Shown here in pieces: positions 11,843 through 22,330 of a DNA stretch of 64,000 nucleotides. Origin of the DNA: Gracilaria gracilis. Taxonomy: Eukaryota; Rhodophyta; Florideophyceae; Gracilariales; Gracilariaceae. How positions within the stretch are numbered: position 1 is the first letter of the stretch; the number at the start of each line of letters is the position of its first letter. Under the pieces are notes generated by a model. That model did not search any database and had not been told where the DNA came from. It saw only the letters and a list, made by a program, of their open reading frames with translations. The stretch lies in assembly GCA_030374805.1 (NCBI GenBank), contig JARGSG010000004.1, positions 868,001 to 932,000 on the forward strand, written 5' to 3'. The position numbers and the translations under genes are program-made.

Positions 11843-12728
11843 CTAAATTATCCGGCGTAGTTTGTCAGCGTTTGGAATCGGAATACCGTTTTCAAGGACT
11901 TCTATTCCCAATACATCGGTGCATTCCGCCGCCTCAGGCCACGAAACCCTTCGAGGCTGAGGCAGCAGTTTACTCCGATCTGATTCCTGTATTACCGCTT
12001 CTAAGGCCCCCCTAGCCCTTTCCAAATCTGTTCCAAAAGAAAAATAGTCGTCTACATATACTCCATAACTGAAATCCAAGATATCGATTAACCCTGGTAT
12101 CCAGTCCCTCGAAGACAGTCCAGCCATATCAAGCAGCTTCCTGTAAATTTTCTGTGCCACATAAACGGAATGAGACCATCCCATGGGCATTGAACGCATT
12201 ACTGGGTATAGCTGCGACCCATCCTGAACTACCGGAGGTAAACCGAATTAGGGGCTCATCCAGTCACGCAATTTCATCCTGTGAAATTGATTGTCCATAT
12301 CCGATTTCCCTACATAAAGGTTTTTGACCAGGGGACATCCACAATGATGCAAGGCGACCTGAATTAGGCAACTCAATTTTTGGAGGCTCATAGAACACTC
12401 TGTTTGCATTGCGTGCGTCAACGATTAATCTCTGTTTGTTCTTCTCACTTTTTGGTACCGCGAAAACTCCGTTCACCACCTTCGGGATCTTTTTCGTTAA
12501 CCAAATAAGTCCGGCTTCTTCCAGCATCTTAACCAACTTGCCATAGTCTTCTTCTCGTACGCCAAAGAAGGCGGTATCAAGCGCTTCCCAATTGCTTGGT
12601 GGGAGCAAGAGCAGTCCTTCTGTCTCGTACATTCCTTGGATGTCTTCTGGTAAAAGGTCCAAGATATCGGCAGAGGCAGCCAGCCCGTGCGCTGGCAAAG
12701 AGACGGGTTCTGGGTTCAACCAGACCAA
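11843..12728 (-). pseudogene. reverse transcriptase of the DIRS-like element
   Basis: Two frames cover the finger and palm regions. The upstream frame (12,264-12,728) has NGVFAVPKSEKNKQRLIVD and ARNAN, the finger region in which a template-binding basic segment precedes the first catalytic Asp. The downstream frame (11,843-12,199) has MPMGWSHSVYVAQ followed by YGVYVDDYFSFG, where YVDD is the catalytic motif. A gap of about 65 nt with stops and a frame change separates them, so the enzyme is broken. The GWSHSVYVAQ style of palm is characteristic of DIRS/YR-type RTs rather than Gypsy or Copia. Confidence 0.7.
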
Positions 12729-13090
12729 GTTTGTAGGCTGTTGTACTCAAAATCGGGTCCCTGCTCCTCTACAGAAAACACCGCATCGAAATAATTTGGG
12801 CGGAAGGATTCTGCCCCGACGTCCCGTAAGCAGTTGGTCGCCAACCGTTGGATAGCGTTTCTCTCCTAACTCCAGTTTTCACATAAAAAGAAATGTCCAG
12901 CAAAGAGCCCATTGAGGCCTGTAACAAGATTGTACTTGACTTCCTCAACGATTTTCCGTTTCCGGCACCGCTGACTAAGCCCCTTGCTTGTACTCCCTTG
13001 CTGCTTTCCTCCACAAGATGGGACCCACGGTAGGGGAAACATATACTGCTTATCCGGTGCACTTATGTTCATATTTGTTGTTGTAGTCAA

Positions 13091-13354
13091 TACTTTTTAT
13101 AAACCTCTCTAAGACGTCTCCCTGCCATCAGGCAGGGCAGACTTATACTTCTTGGGCGGGGCCGAAAGTTCTTTTCGTAGCTCAGCCGACTTGTGGAGCT
13201 CCCGCTTCAGAGATTCACTCACCAGTTCGTCATGCTCCTCCTCTAGCTCTCGAGCTGCAGCCCAACTTCCAGTTTAATCTTCCATAACAACGGTAGCAAG
13301 GCGTCGAATAGAAATTTCAATTGCAGGTTCGTTCCTGGAACGCATAATACCTTG
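13091..13354 (-). pseudogene. gag-like fragment, 3' of the Gypsy insertion
   Basis: The - strand frame reads GIMRSRNEPAIEISIRRLATV, a stop (TAA), then a charged coiled-coil-like segment (ARELEEEHDELVSESLKRE). It continues the frame found on the other side of the Gypsy element at 24,871-24,987. It is probably the C-terminal half of the DIRS-like structural protein. Confidence 0.5.
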
Positions 13355-13359
13355 AGAAC
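13355..13359. repeat. target-site duplication AGAAC (left)
   Basis: AGAAC directly precedes the TG of the left LTR; the same five bases directly follow the CA of the right LTR at 24,866-24,870. Five-base duplications are typical of Ty3/Gypsy integrases. Confidence 0.9.
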
Positions 13360-14211
13360 TGTGGGGCAAAGCCGGGAACGGAAGGAAAGAACACAAACCG
13401 CGCCAGCGGCTACGCACCCAAGGTGTTCAGCCTTGCTCCCTATTGGGGCATAGCAGTGGCAGAACCATCCGATGAGGCCGACACTTGCCGGGCGTAACTC
13501 CGGGCAGCCTCTTCCTGACTTACAGACGGAGGTTGGGGGTGGCAATCGGGGTGCCAACAGGATGGATTCCACTGGGTGTGGCGTATCCCGTAGCAAAAGA
13601 GGCGAGATTGAAGGTAGCAAAATGAGCCGCACTGCGGAGCACAGACTCGTGAGAGCTGGGAATAATCCCGAGGCAAAAAAAGGCAAACCTGTACAACAGG
13701 GCGAAGTGTAACGAAGCCGTAAGACTGGAAAACAGAAAGAGTGTATGGAAGAATGATAAATAAGAGGCCGTGACGACGGATCGGTGCTTCTCGGTGACGG
13801 AGGAGGATAACTTGTCCGGATAAGCGGCGGTATTTCCCGGGAATGGGGCGAAAGACCGTGCGCAAGCGGAACTCAAGCTAGAGCCAAGGCCTCGTTGAGG
13901 TTTACTTCCCCGTACAGTGGCAGCAAGTGCCGCCACTTATATACGGCTGACAAATATCACTAAAATATCTAAGTACCCGGCACGCCGGCCAACACTACCC
14001 ACGTGTACCTCCGTGGCACACTTGCAACGGCGCATCCGGTAATCGGGCGCGGGCACACACGGGTCGCGCCAATCCTACCCTTCATTGGCGGATCCCTAAT
14101 CCGGGCCAAATAGGCAAATAGACTTCATAATAGTAGGAAGTTCAGCCAAAAAGAACAACGGATATATGAGTGGCATCCCCCTCAGTCCCTGCCAAGGGCA
14201 ATTGCTCTACA
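13360..14211 (-). repeat. 3' LTR of the chromovirus
   Basis: 852 bp, TG...CA on either strand, same length as the partner at 24,014-24,865. It carries the TATA-like element at 13,936-13,944 (sense GTATATAAG). By eye about 24 substitutions and no length difference from the partner. Confidence 0.95.
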
Positions 14212-14226
14212 TCTCCCCCTTCTCAG
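14212..14226 (-). other. polypurine tract, doubling as pyrimidine-CAG on the + strand
   Basis: On the sense (-) strand GAGAAGGGGGAGA abuts the TG of the 3' LTR, the position of the plus-strand primer of reverse transcription. On the + strand the same bases read TCTCCCCCTTCTCAG, a good 3' splice-acceptor look-alike, 40 nt before the first ATG of the antisense ORF. Confidence 0.85.
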
Positions 14227-14265
14227 GCTGAAACTTCCGACTCGTTCGGCTTCTCACCTCCCATC

Positions 14266-16062
14266 ATGGGCCTATATAATCCGGACTCCGGCGTTGAGCC
14301 TAACGGCCACTCGGACTCCAACAACTTGGCACTCGTACCATACTTGGCACCTTCGACTCTCATCGACACAGCGATGCCTACCAATAACAACGACACCTCC
14401 GGTAATCCCAGGGCTCCCCCAGGTGGGACTGCGCGAATGACCGCTGCCAAACCGCGGTTCCGGTCGGTACCCTTGTCTCAATCGTCGGGGGCTTCCGCTT
14501 CTGGCGCGGCGTCCGTTGCGACAGCAGCGACTCCGGATCCAGCTCCCGTGTGTGATTGGTTCCATGCTAGCGTGCCGACAAATACGGGAGGATGGCCCAG
14601 TCTTGGGAGTCTCCGCATACGCGATCCTCACCGCCATAGCGGCCTGTTTGCACAAGCCCCGTGGTTCAATGCCGAAGCCGTTCGGAATGAAGCGTTGATC
14701 AACTCCTACGCCATTGACGGTATCCTCCCCGGAGGGCTTCCGGTCAGCGTCGTCCGCTCATGGGACTGGCTCGCCCGTATCACGGTCCATCCAAATTGTC
14801 TCTGGTATACGAGAAGCGAGAGCCTGGCGTTCGCTCGCCGGGAGATTGCCCGCATTGGGTATGCGCGACATTTTCGGGCGCCGAACGAGCATCCGGTTCC
14901 GTCCCATTACAAGTTTGACGTGGCCTACTACCGTACGTTCGGTGAGGTTGAGTACGGAGATCGACTGGCTGTTGCCTTCGACGAGATTGACCGCTATGCG
15001 GATGTCGTCCAGCCCCACCAGGATCTCATCCTGTGGGCTCGTCCGATTCTTTGGGCCGAGTTCCGGTACCTCCGCAAGTCGTCGCGGCGCGAGTTCTTCG
15101 AAGGCCTCCGTCACGAGAGGAAGTGGCGATCCCGCTTCGGGGTTCTGGTGCCGTACCAATGCTCGGAGGTTGAGCGAATCGCGGCGCGTTCCCCTCAAGG
15201 GCGATACGTTCCGCTGCCATCGTTCTGGCCTGCGGTCGAGGTCCCTCGAGGGTGCCATGTGGAGCTCCCCCCATGCCTGACATACGTCGGGTCGTACTAC
15301 ATGAAGAATCCGCCGCGCGGCCTTTGGAGCATCCTTGCCACCGAATGGACTGTCCGTGTTGCGGCTTTCCTCCTCTGAGAGGCGTATGATCATTACCGGC
15401 TTTGGTTTGTGCCGGAGATGATTCGCCGATCCATTCGGAATTTGGACCTCACCGATGTGCTCGGATCCGTCCGCAACGCGCGGGAGGTGGTGTCCTTGGT
15501 GGAGGTCATCGACGGTGTCGAGTGCGACTCCGTGCCTGCTAGTCAGGTCTCCGAGGATATCCGTCGGGTTACAGACCGGTCGCCCGGACGCGACGTCAAC
15601 GCTGGCGACTTTGTATACTTCGACCCATGGGAATGGGAGATAGTCACAGCCGCCGAGGCGCGGGAGCGGCGTCAGGTCGAGCGGAGCATCCCAGAGGGCC
15701 ATCCTCGTGGGTTCGTCTTCGTCGACGACGAGGAGGACGAGAGCCTTGATGAGGCAGGGAGCCCTATGGACCAGGGAGCGGACCAGCAGATCGACGTGAT
15801 CGACGTAACCGGAGATGACGGCGGATCCGCTGATGCGGTAGTGCAGGGTACGCCCAACTCGGTTGGCGCGTGGCAGGCCTCCGCTTCTGCGGGCGGGGCC
15901 GGTTCGAGTACTGACCCCCAGGCGATCGTCATCCGCAGTTTCCTTCGCGGCATGGGTGTGCCCGTGTCTGACACGGTGACCGACTTGGCGCAGCTGCAGG
16001 GCCTTGCGGCTCAGTGGTTCGCCCAAGGTTGTGGGTCCGGTTCCGGACCGTCCGGCGTGTGA
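14266..16062 (+). pseudogene. antisense extra ORF of the chromovirus (one in-frame TGA)
   Basis: Reads opposite to gag-pol, tail-to-tail with the chromodomain frame (ends 16,062 versus 16,351). The first ATG is 14,266; the frame is open 5' of it into the LTR, so a non-ATG or spliced start is possible. It runs about 370 codons to a TGA at 15,376-15,378, then continues in frame for 228 more codons. The N-terminal third is Ser/Pro/Thr-rich. The core has FHASVPTN, LWYTRSESLAFARREI, AEFRYLR, RFGVLVPYQ, CHVELPP. After the stop come EAYDHYRLWFVP, DRSPGRDVNAGDFVYFDPWE, an acidic stretch and a terminal IRSFLRGMG block. The old copy at 5.9-7.8 kb has Trp (YLLWDVYDHYRL) where this one has TGA, so the ancestral protein was about 600 residues. 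No known domain is recognised. Its job is unknown; candidates are an RNA- or chromatin-binding accessory protein. Confidence 0.8.
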
Positions 16063-16350
16063 TCGAACTCCGTAGATACCAATATCTCTTGGCCCTATCA
16101 TTAAATGTGTCCGGTTGCTACCGGCTTTTAGCAAATTCTCTTCATCCCTCCCCCTCCTCAGGGGGCAGCACCACGCGAGGGGCGCCTGTTCCTTATCTAA
16201 GGGAGGTATTCCGCTTGAAGCGGCAAATTCCTGTTCTCCGACTTCCTCTTCTTAGGCTTCTTCTTCGTCTTCTTCTTCTGTTCCACTGTATAGTGGCTTG
16301 TCCGCAGAAGCGGCAAATGTTCCGCGTGAGCGGCGTAGCTAGTGTGGGCG

Positions 16351-17271
16351 CTAACCCACTTGGGCTTTGTCGAGCGAGTCCGGTGGCGGCGTGCCGGTCC
16401 TCCGGTGGTATTGAAGTACCTTCGAGCGAGGCAGGTGCTCGATAGGTTCCTGTGTGTCCTCCGAAGGGGGGTAGCCGTACCAACGGACTTGGTACACCAG
16501 CTCTCCAGTAGAGTCTTGGCCGTGCCTTACTATACGGTCCACTACGAACTCGCGTTCGTAGACACTCCGCTCTGGCGGCTTGACCAGTGAGTCCTCATCC
16601 CTGGCGGTCGAACAATCTTCCGTTGAGTGGCGGATTGCTTCTCCACTGTCGTGGCTTATGCGCGCGATTGCCTTCGACTTCCGTCTCATCGGCAATGCAT
16701 CCTGTATCCCAGGTCTCGGTTGCGCTCCCCAAGGAGGTTCTCGGAGAGTTACCCTTTCTGGGGCGGGGTCTGAAGCCACTTGTTTGTGGAGCTGTTGCGG
16801 GGGCCCCTCTGGGCGGACTGTGAGCTTCCGGTGTTCCGGCGAGATCGTCCCGATCGACGGGCGGCAATCCTCCGTACGGGGGTCTAGCGAGCGGTGCTCC
16901 GTCACGTGCGTTGCTGACGGTTCGCCGCCCACTGCGGTGCGTGTGGCTCCAACCGTCGTGGTGCCGTGGTGAGCCGTCTCACTTACGGAACTACCGTTTT
17001 TTGACGGCTCGTCACTCTCCGTGGCACGCGTGTGCCCACGGCGTGCACTGTCATGTGCACAGTCATTCTTCAAGGGAGGCGGTTTACCCACGGTGCGTGG
17101 CGCGTGTCGCGCCGTGCGCGCGTCCAACTTACTTGGCTTCTGTCCACCTAGAGTGGTGTCCACCTGTACTGGTATGGCCGCGTGCTCTGCCGTTCCGGCA
17201 CCGTCATCGAATATGTCGATTGCCCTTCCCAAGATTGGGTCTGCTGTCACGGCACGGTCTTTTGCAACCAA
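16351..17271 (-). pseudogene. integrase C-terminal tail and chromodomain
   Basis: 306 codons, the last part of the same pol frame as the integrase, cut off from it by a TAG at 17,296-17,298. Residues 1-220 are a low-complexity, charge- and Pro-rich linker. The last 70 or so form the chromodomain (REFVVDRIVRHG ... YQVRWYGYPPS ... IEHLPRSKVLQYHRRT). Chromodomains in this position define chromoviruses and are known to bias integration toward particular histone marks. The domain is well preserved, unlike the stop-riddled frame around it. Confidence 0.85.
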
Positions 17272-17295
17272 TGTCTTTTCCGAGTGGTCGGTCTT

Positions 17296-19662
17296 CTATG
17301 CTGACGGGGCAACATTCGTCTCGTCTTCATTCCGCAGTGGCAGTGCGTCTCCGTGCGTGTTCCCGGACTTTGAGCTTTGAATAGTGCCGCTGCTGTTGCA
17401 GGCCTGCGCGTCCTCCGTCAGTGACGGTATTGCGCCAGCGATACCTTCCACGTTGTGGCCCGGTGTCTTCAGATGCGCATCCCGTCTGGGCGTAACATTT
17501 CTACGTAGGCCGTCCGCTTGCAGCGGCGAAGACGAAGGCGGTAACTCTGCATTCCCTGGCATTGGGTCGTCAGCGGGGCGCTTACCGTCACACGTCCGTT
17601 CGCTTCGCGTCCGCGACGACAAGGCTTCACTCACTCCGTTCCTGGCGGTGCCTTGCGCGGGTGTACTATCCGTTTGCGACGGCGTAGACTGCGGAGCGTC
17701 TCCCTCCCCCTCCTCAGCGGAAGCGGTGGGGCCCGGAGCGATAATTCCAGTAGTGGGCGCGACGCGTGTGTGCACATACGCGTCTTGCCCAACTTTGGGG
17801 GTATGTTCCGCTTCCATAGGAAGGTCGGCCAAGCCGTGCGTTGCGTGCGGTAGAATTGACAGGCCGGGTGGGCTAGTATCCGATGTTGTCGGTCCTTGAT
17901 GAACTTTGTGTGCGGGAGGTTCTGGCGATGGTGCCGGCGTAACGCGATCACGAGAGAGGCGTTCGTGCTCTCCCTTGATGTTAAGGATAACCGTAGTATC
18001 GGTGACAGAGATGACCCTGTAGGGGCCGTCCGCGATCGGAGTAAGCTTGTGCCGTTTTTCTTTTTCCGGATTGTAGTATTCTTTCCGGAGAAAGACATGG
18101 CCACCTTCCTTTATCGGTGGGGCCTTCTTTCGCAGACGTGCGTCGAAATTCCGCTTGTAGGCGGCTTGCGCCTTAGTGATTTGCTGCCCAACTACGGGAG
18201 TAATTTGTTTCAGCCAGCGCTTCCAGGCGTCCCTGTATAGGCGGGGTGAAGGGAATTTATCCAGCGTAGGTTGGGGCTCGACAGCCACCGATGGTGGAAC
18301 ACGTGATAAGACCAGTTCGAACGGAGAGATCTGGGTAGTGCGATGTACCTGCGTGTTGTAGGCATAGGTCACCGCGTCGGTGTAGAGCTCCCATTCCGAC
18401 GGGTGGTCGGCGACAAAGGTTCGCAGCGCATTCAGCATGGTGCGATTGAAGCGCTCCACCTGGCCGTTACTCTGCGGATGGTAGGTCGTAATAAACCAGT
18501 TCTTAATGTACAGTATTCGACACACGTCCTGGAAGAACTTCGCATTGAATTGCGACCCATTATCCGATAGTAAATCTATCGGCGGTCCGTAGACAAACAC
18601 CCAGTGGGTTACGAACGCTTGCGCGACCGCACTGGCGGTGATCTTCGTCAGCGGAACTGTCCGCACGAGCTTCGAAAAGCGGTCGGTTATGACGAGTAGA
18701 AACCGATTACCTCGGCGAGTCCGAATAAATTCACCGAGTATGTCAATCGCCACGAACTGAAGTGGGGCCCTTGCGGGGAAGAGTACCAACTGTTTGGAGT
18801 ATTTCTGCAGTTTGACGCGGTTCTTTGCACAACCAGAGCATCCACGAGCAGTGGCGTACGCATCGAATGCCATAGCTGGCCAATAGAAGTCCTTCCTAAG
18901 GGTATAGTACAACTTCCTTCCACCAGGGTGGGCCGACAACTTCGCGTAATGCGACAAATCCAAGACTCGAGATTGAAGCGAGTGAGGTACCACAATCTGT
19001 GGTCGGTCAGTAACCGTTCGAACCAAGAATCCTTGGTCGTTCATGACAAAAGGCAGTTGAGTTCCACCGTTCAGACGGGCGCGCACCCTACTGCAGAACG
19101 GGTCCGTATACTGTTCCCAGATCAGTTCTTCCGGTGTTATCGGCACGAATGATCCCGGTACTGGCTCCGTATCTGAAACGGCTAAGACAGCGTCATAGAC
19201 GTCCCATCGCTCCAAATCTTCGTCTTCGTCGTCCTCCATAAAGAAACAGGGTATTTCCAGATCATTGACTGGCTCAGCTTCGGCCGCAGTCGGTAAGCGG
19301 GAAAGTGCATCAGCCTGAGTGTTCAGGATTCCCTTCTTGTACTGCACGTCGAAGTTGAACTCCGATAATCTTAGCCTCCACCGCATCAAGCGGCCAGAGG
19401 GCTCCGCAATCGAGAGAAACCATCGCAGAGCCGAATGGTCGGTATGAACGGTAAAATGTCCTCCCATGAGGTACGGTCGCAGCGTCTGGAGAGCCCAGAC
19501 TACTGCTAAGCATTCTTTCTCGGGTAGCGAGTAATTTCTTTCATGCACGTTAAGGCTTCGAGACCAAAAACCAATTGGAAGTCGTTCGCCACTCTCCGTG
19601 GTCTGAAACAGGGCACAGCCGATCTGGAAATTGCTGGCATCCGTATCGATGGCATAGGGCAA
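17296..19662 (-). pseudogene. RNase H and integrase
   Basis: 788 codons in the pol frame. RNase H lies at the N-terminus (TDAS with Asp8, PEKE with Glu50, HTDHSALRWFL with Asp75). Integrase follows: the HHCC zinc-binding site is His238, His245, Cys275, Cys278; the catalytic triad is Asp307, Asp367 and Glu403 with 35 residues between the last two (D-D35-E), in AIDILGEF, LSDNGSQF and GQVERFNR. After the core comes a conserved GPYRVISV-type C-terminal fold, then a long Pro/Thr/Ser-rich tail to the TAG at 17,296. A TAA at 19,747-19,749 separates it from RT in the same frame with only 28 codons between, so the polyprotein is interrupted once at each end. All catalytic residues are intact. Confidence 0.9.
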
Positions 19663-19746
19663 TCCGAGTTTCGGCAGGGAAAGAATTGGCGGCGAAGTTA
19701 CTGCATCAATGAGCGATGAGAATGCCGTTGCCTTACGGTCATCGAA

Positions 19747-21006
19747 TTATTCCAGTTTCACTGGCTGTCCCTTTCGCAAGAGTTCATTCAATGGAGCTGC
19801 TATATCCGCGAAGTGCGGAATAAAACGGCGGTAGACATTGCAAAGGCCGAGGAAGGATCGGAGTTCCGTCTGAGTCCGTGGGTGTTTGGCCTCCTTGAGG
19901 GACCGCACACGTACAGCGTCAATCCATAGCCGTCCCGGACGGATTATGTGGCCGAGATATTTCACGGTATCGGTAAAGAACTCGCACTTCTTCAACTTCA
20001 GTGTGATGCCTGCCTCTCGTAGGACTCGCATCACCTCCCGAACGTGGGTCAAGTGCTCGTCCAGGTTACTGGAGAACACAATAATGTCATCCAGGTATAC
20101 CAGGCACGTTTTCCACTTAAAGCGGGCAAGCAAAATGTCCACTGCTCTTTGGAAAGTGGCAGGGGCGTTCGTGAGCCCGAAGGGCATCCGGTTGAATCGG
20201 TATAGTCCTTGATGACATACAAACGCCGTTTTATCACGGTCCTCTGCCCTAACTGGGACTTGCCAATATCCCCAGTTCGCGTCGAGGGTCGTGAACACCT
20301 TTGCGCTTTCGATTGAATCGATACATTCGTCCATCCTCGGGATGGGATACACGTCCTTGACGGTAGCCGCGTTAAGCTTGCGGTAATCGATACAAAAACG
20401 CCAAGACCCATCGGGTTTGGGAGCGAGTACCACGGGCGTGGCCCATGGCGACTGGGCCGGTTCAATGACTCCGGCGCGGAGCATCTTCTCGACTTGAGTC
20501 TTCTCTTCTTCCCGAGCTGTCGGTCCTGCCCTGTAGGGGTGTTGCGAGATTGGCCGAGTGTTCGGAATCAAATCTATCCGATGTTCGGTGATCCCAATTT
20601 TCCCAAGGGAACCGTCCCACATGGGGGTGAACTCACGTAGCATATCCCGTAACTTCTCACGGTGAGACTCTGGGACATGGTTAAAGTCTAGAGACTCGAG
20701 CTCCTGTACGGGGTCCTTCTTCTCAGATCCAGGTGATTCTGGCCTTCCTTCCGACTCTGTCGGCGTTGCTTCTTTCGACGAGTTCAACACTTCTTTACCC
20801 GACGAGTTCGGCTCAGCGTCTCCCGACGAAGTCTTTGGTACGGTTGTGTCAGCGCACTTCCCCTCTCCCTCCTCAGCTTCGAGAATTCCGAGAACCTCGG
20901 CGGTAGAGACCTGTGTGGGTACAATAGTTACCGGGTGTGGTAACATGGAACCAATGACTTGGTTCTTTACCAACCTCTGTTGGGAGGAGCTGAAATTAGC
21001 AACCAA
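19747..21006 (-). pseudogene. reverse transcriptase
   Basis: 419 codons in the pol frame. Residues 40-105 are a low-complexity acidic/Ser linker containing AEEGEG. RT follows from about residue 140: FCIDYRKLNAAT (about 204-215), catalytic Asp in TLDANWGYWQVP (Asp242), RMPFGLTNAPATF (273-285), and the YLDD box at 304-307. The end has the usual LGHIIRPG and FLGLCNVYRRFI blocks. The apparent first residue is a TTG codon, not a real start; the frame is simply what remains after the TAA at 21,022-21,024 that separates it from protease. It copies element RNA into cDNA inside the particle. Confidence 0.9.
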
Positions 21007-21021
21007 TACCCTGAAGGGCTT

Positions 21022-21843
21022 TTATGGCTCAACGAGTACAATCCCATTCGCGAGGGCCACGTTCTGCCTTTCGTAAAGGAGAGGCAACGGCTGAACGGTT
21101 GGCAGGCCGTGCTGTAGGGACGTGACCGTGACCCATGTCTGGGATTCCGGTGGAATGCAAATAGACCGAGCCACTCGGAGCTTCGTAAATGAACGGTGCG
21201 ATTCCGCTAGCTGCTGGGCCATTGGCAATGGAACTTGCTTCTTGAAAGCCTTTCGTAAAGGTCGCCGAACAATTGGCACTGTTGTGCCGTCCTCCAGCTC
21301 GACGGTCCTTCTCCGTGGTCGAATTGCTTCGACAAAACGGTCGCAGAAATCACATCCGAGTATGACCGGCGCAGCTAAACGCTTGCAGACTATGAAGTCC
21401 AAGCGGACAACGCAACGGCCAAGCCTGACAATCAGGTCAATTACTCCCACGATTGAAAGGGGCCTATTGTTTGCATCCGCTATCTCGGTCGGCGGGGCCG
21501 GCCGAATCTGAGACAATAACTGCGGCGGAATAAGCGATTGAACCAAAAAGTTTGGACCAGCACCCGTGTCGAGAACGGATAACTGCCGAACCATATAATG
21601 GTCGGATATCCCGAGGTCGGCGAAAACTTTGTAGTTTCGTTTCGCCATGACCAGGACTCTATCCGGAGCGCGGAAATTGCGTGACCGTACCCACGGGCGA
21701 TGGAGAACACCGAGATGTTCCGAGTCCACGTCTGTCGTGGCCATCTTCCTCGTAAGGATCGTGACCGGGGAGCGAGGCTTTGCAACCTCCGGCGCAGTTG
21801 AGCTCGACTGCGTTTGCGCCGCTCCTTCAAAGGAGGCTCCCAT
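21022..21843 (-). pseudogene. aspartic protease
   Basis: 273 codons starting with an ATG at 21,843, two bases after the gag stop and in the -1 frame relative to gag. The catalytic motif LDTGAGPNFL has its Asp at residue 92. A second conserved block, APVILGCDF (158-166), is the usual flap-to-C-terminal LxGxDF signature of retrotransposon proteases. It acts as a dimer to cut Gag-Pol. The frame ends with a TAA in line with RT. The -1 relation and the AAAAAC-TGA sequence at the junction suggest programmed frameshifting, or simple re-initiation at the nearby ATG. Confidence 0.85.
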
Positions 21844-21845
21844 GC

Positions 21846-22330
21846 TCAGTTTTTCTGAGCGTCGCCGCTATTTTGCGGAACCGTTGGGCTCGCAGATGCG
21901 GCTGCTGCTTCACCATGATGCGGTGAAGATTCCTGTTTTCCAGGCTGAATATCCGCCTTCGCACGAAGGTACGATTTGTCGGGAACACGTTCCCGCTCGG
22001 CGGGCGTCAACGACTCATAATGGAGAACAATTTTTGCCATCTCCCTGAATGGTAACATACAGTTCGGGGCAATATGACCAGGTTTGTAGCAAACATGGCA
22101 TATGAGCTGGCGAAGAGAATCCGCATTGGGCGGCCTTCGCTCCTGTCTCGGGGGGTAGGGATCCCTCCACCCGGGACGGGAGTTTCTGTATCCGCCAGAG
22201 TGCGGCACTAGCAATGCCGGAACATGATTACCGGCGTACAGAGCAGGATCCGAATCTTCGGTTGTCGGTCCATCGTGGATGGCAGGTTCGACGTTGCCAA
22301 AGATTGGTCACTCTGCACTAGTTGCACGTT
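21846..22330 (-). pseudogene. gag C-terminal zinc knuckle (nucleocapsid)
   Basis: The frame 21,846-22,214 and its upstream extension hold one CCHC knuckle, CHVCYKPGHIAPNC (C-x2-C-x4-H-x4-C), in a basic, Pro/Arg-rich context (NSRPGWRDPYPPRQERR). Such knuckles bind element RNA for packaging. The frame is shifted relative to the capsid-like part (22,208-22,972), so a small indel lies between about 22,260 and 22,330. Confidence 0.8.

Noticed and set aside
14758..16134. Uninterrupted 458-codon sense-strand frame in the 3' part of the chromovirus (env-like candidate)
   Set aside because: It is the mirror of the antisense ORF. Residue blocks conserved with the old copy (5.9-7.8 kb) lie in the antisense frame, while the corresponding sense frame of the old copy is broken and not similar; no signal peptide or membrane anchor is seen.
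17384..17899. + strand frame of 171 codons
   Set aside because: Shadow of the low-complexity integrase tail; no motifs.
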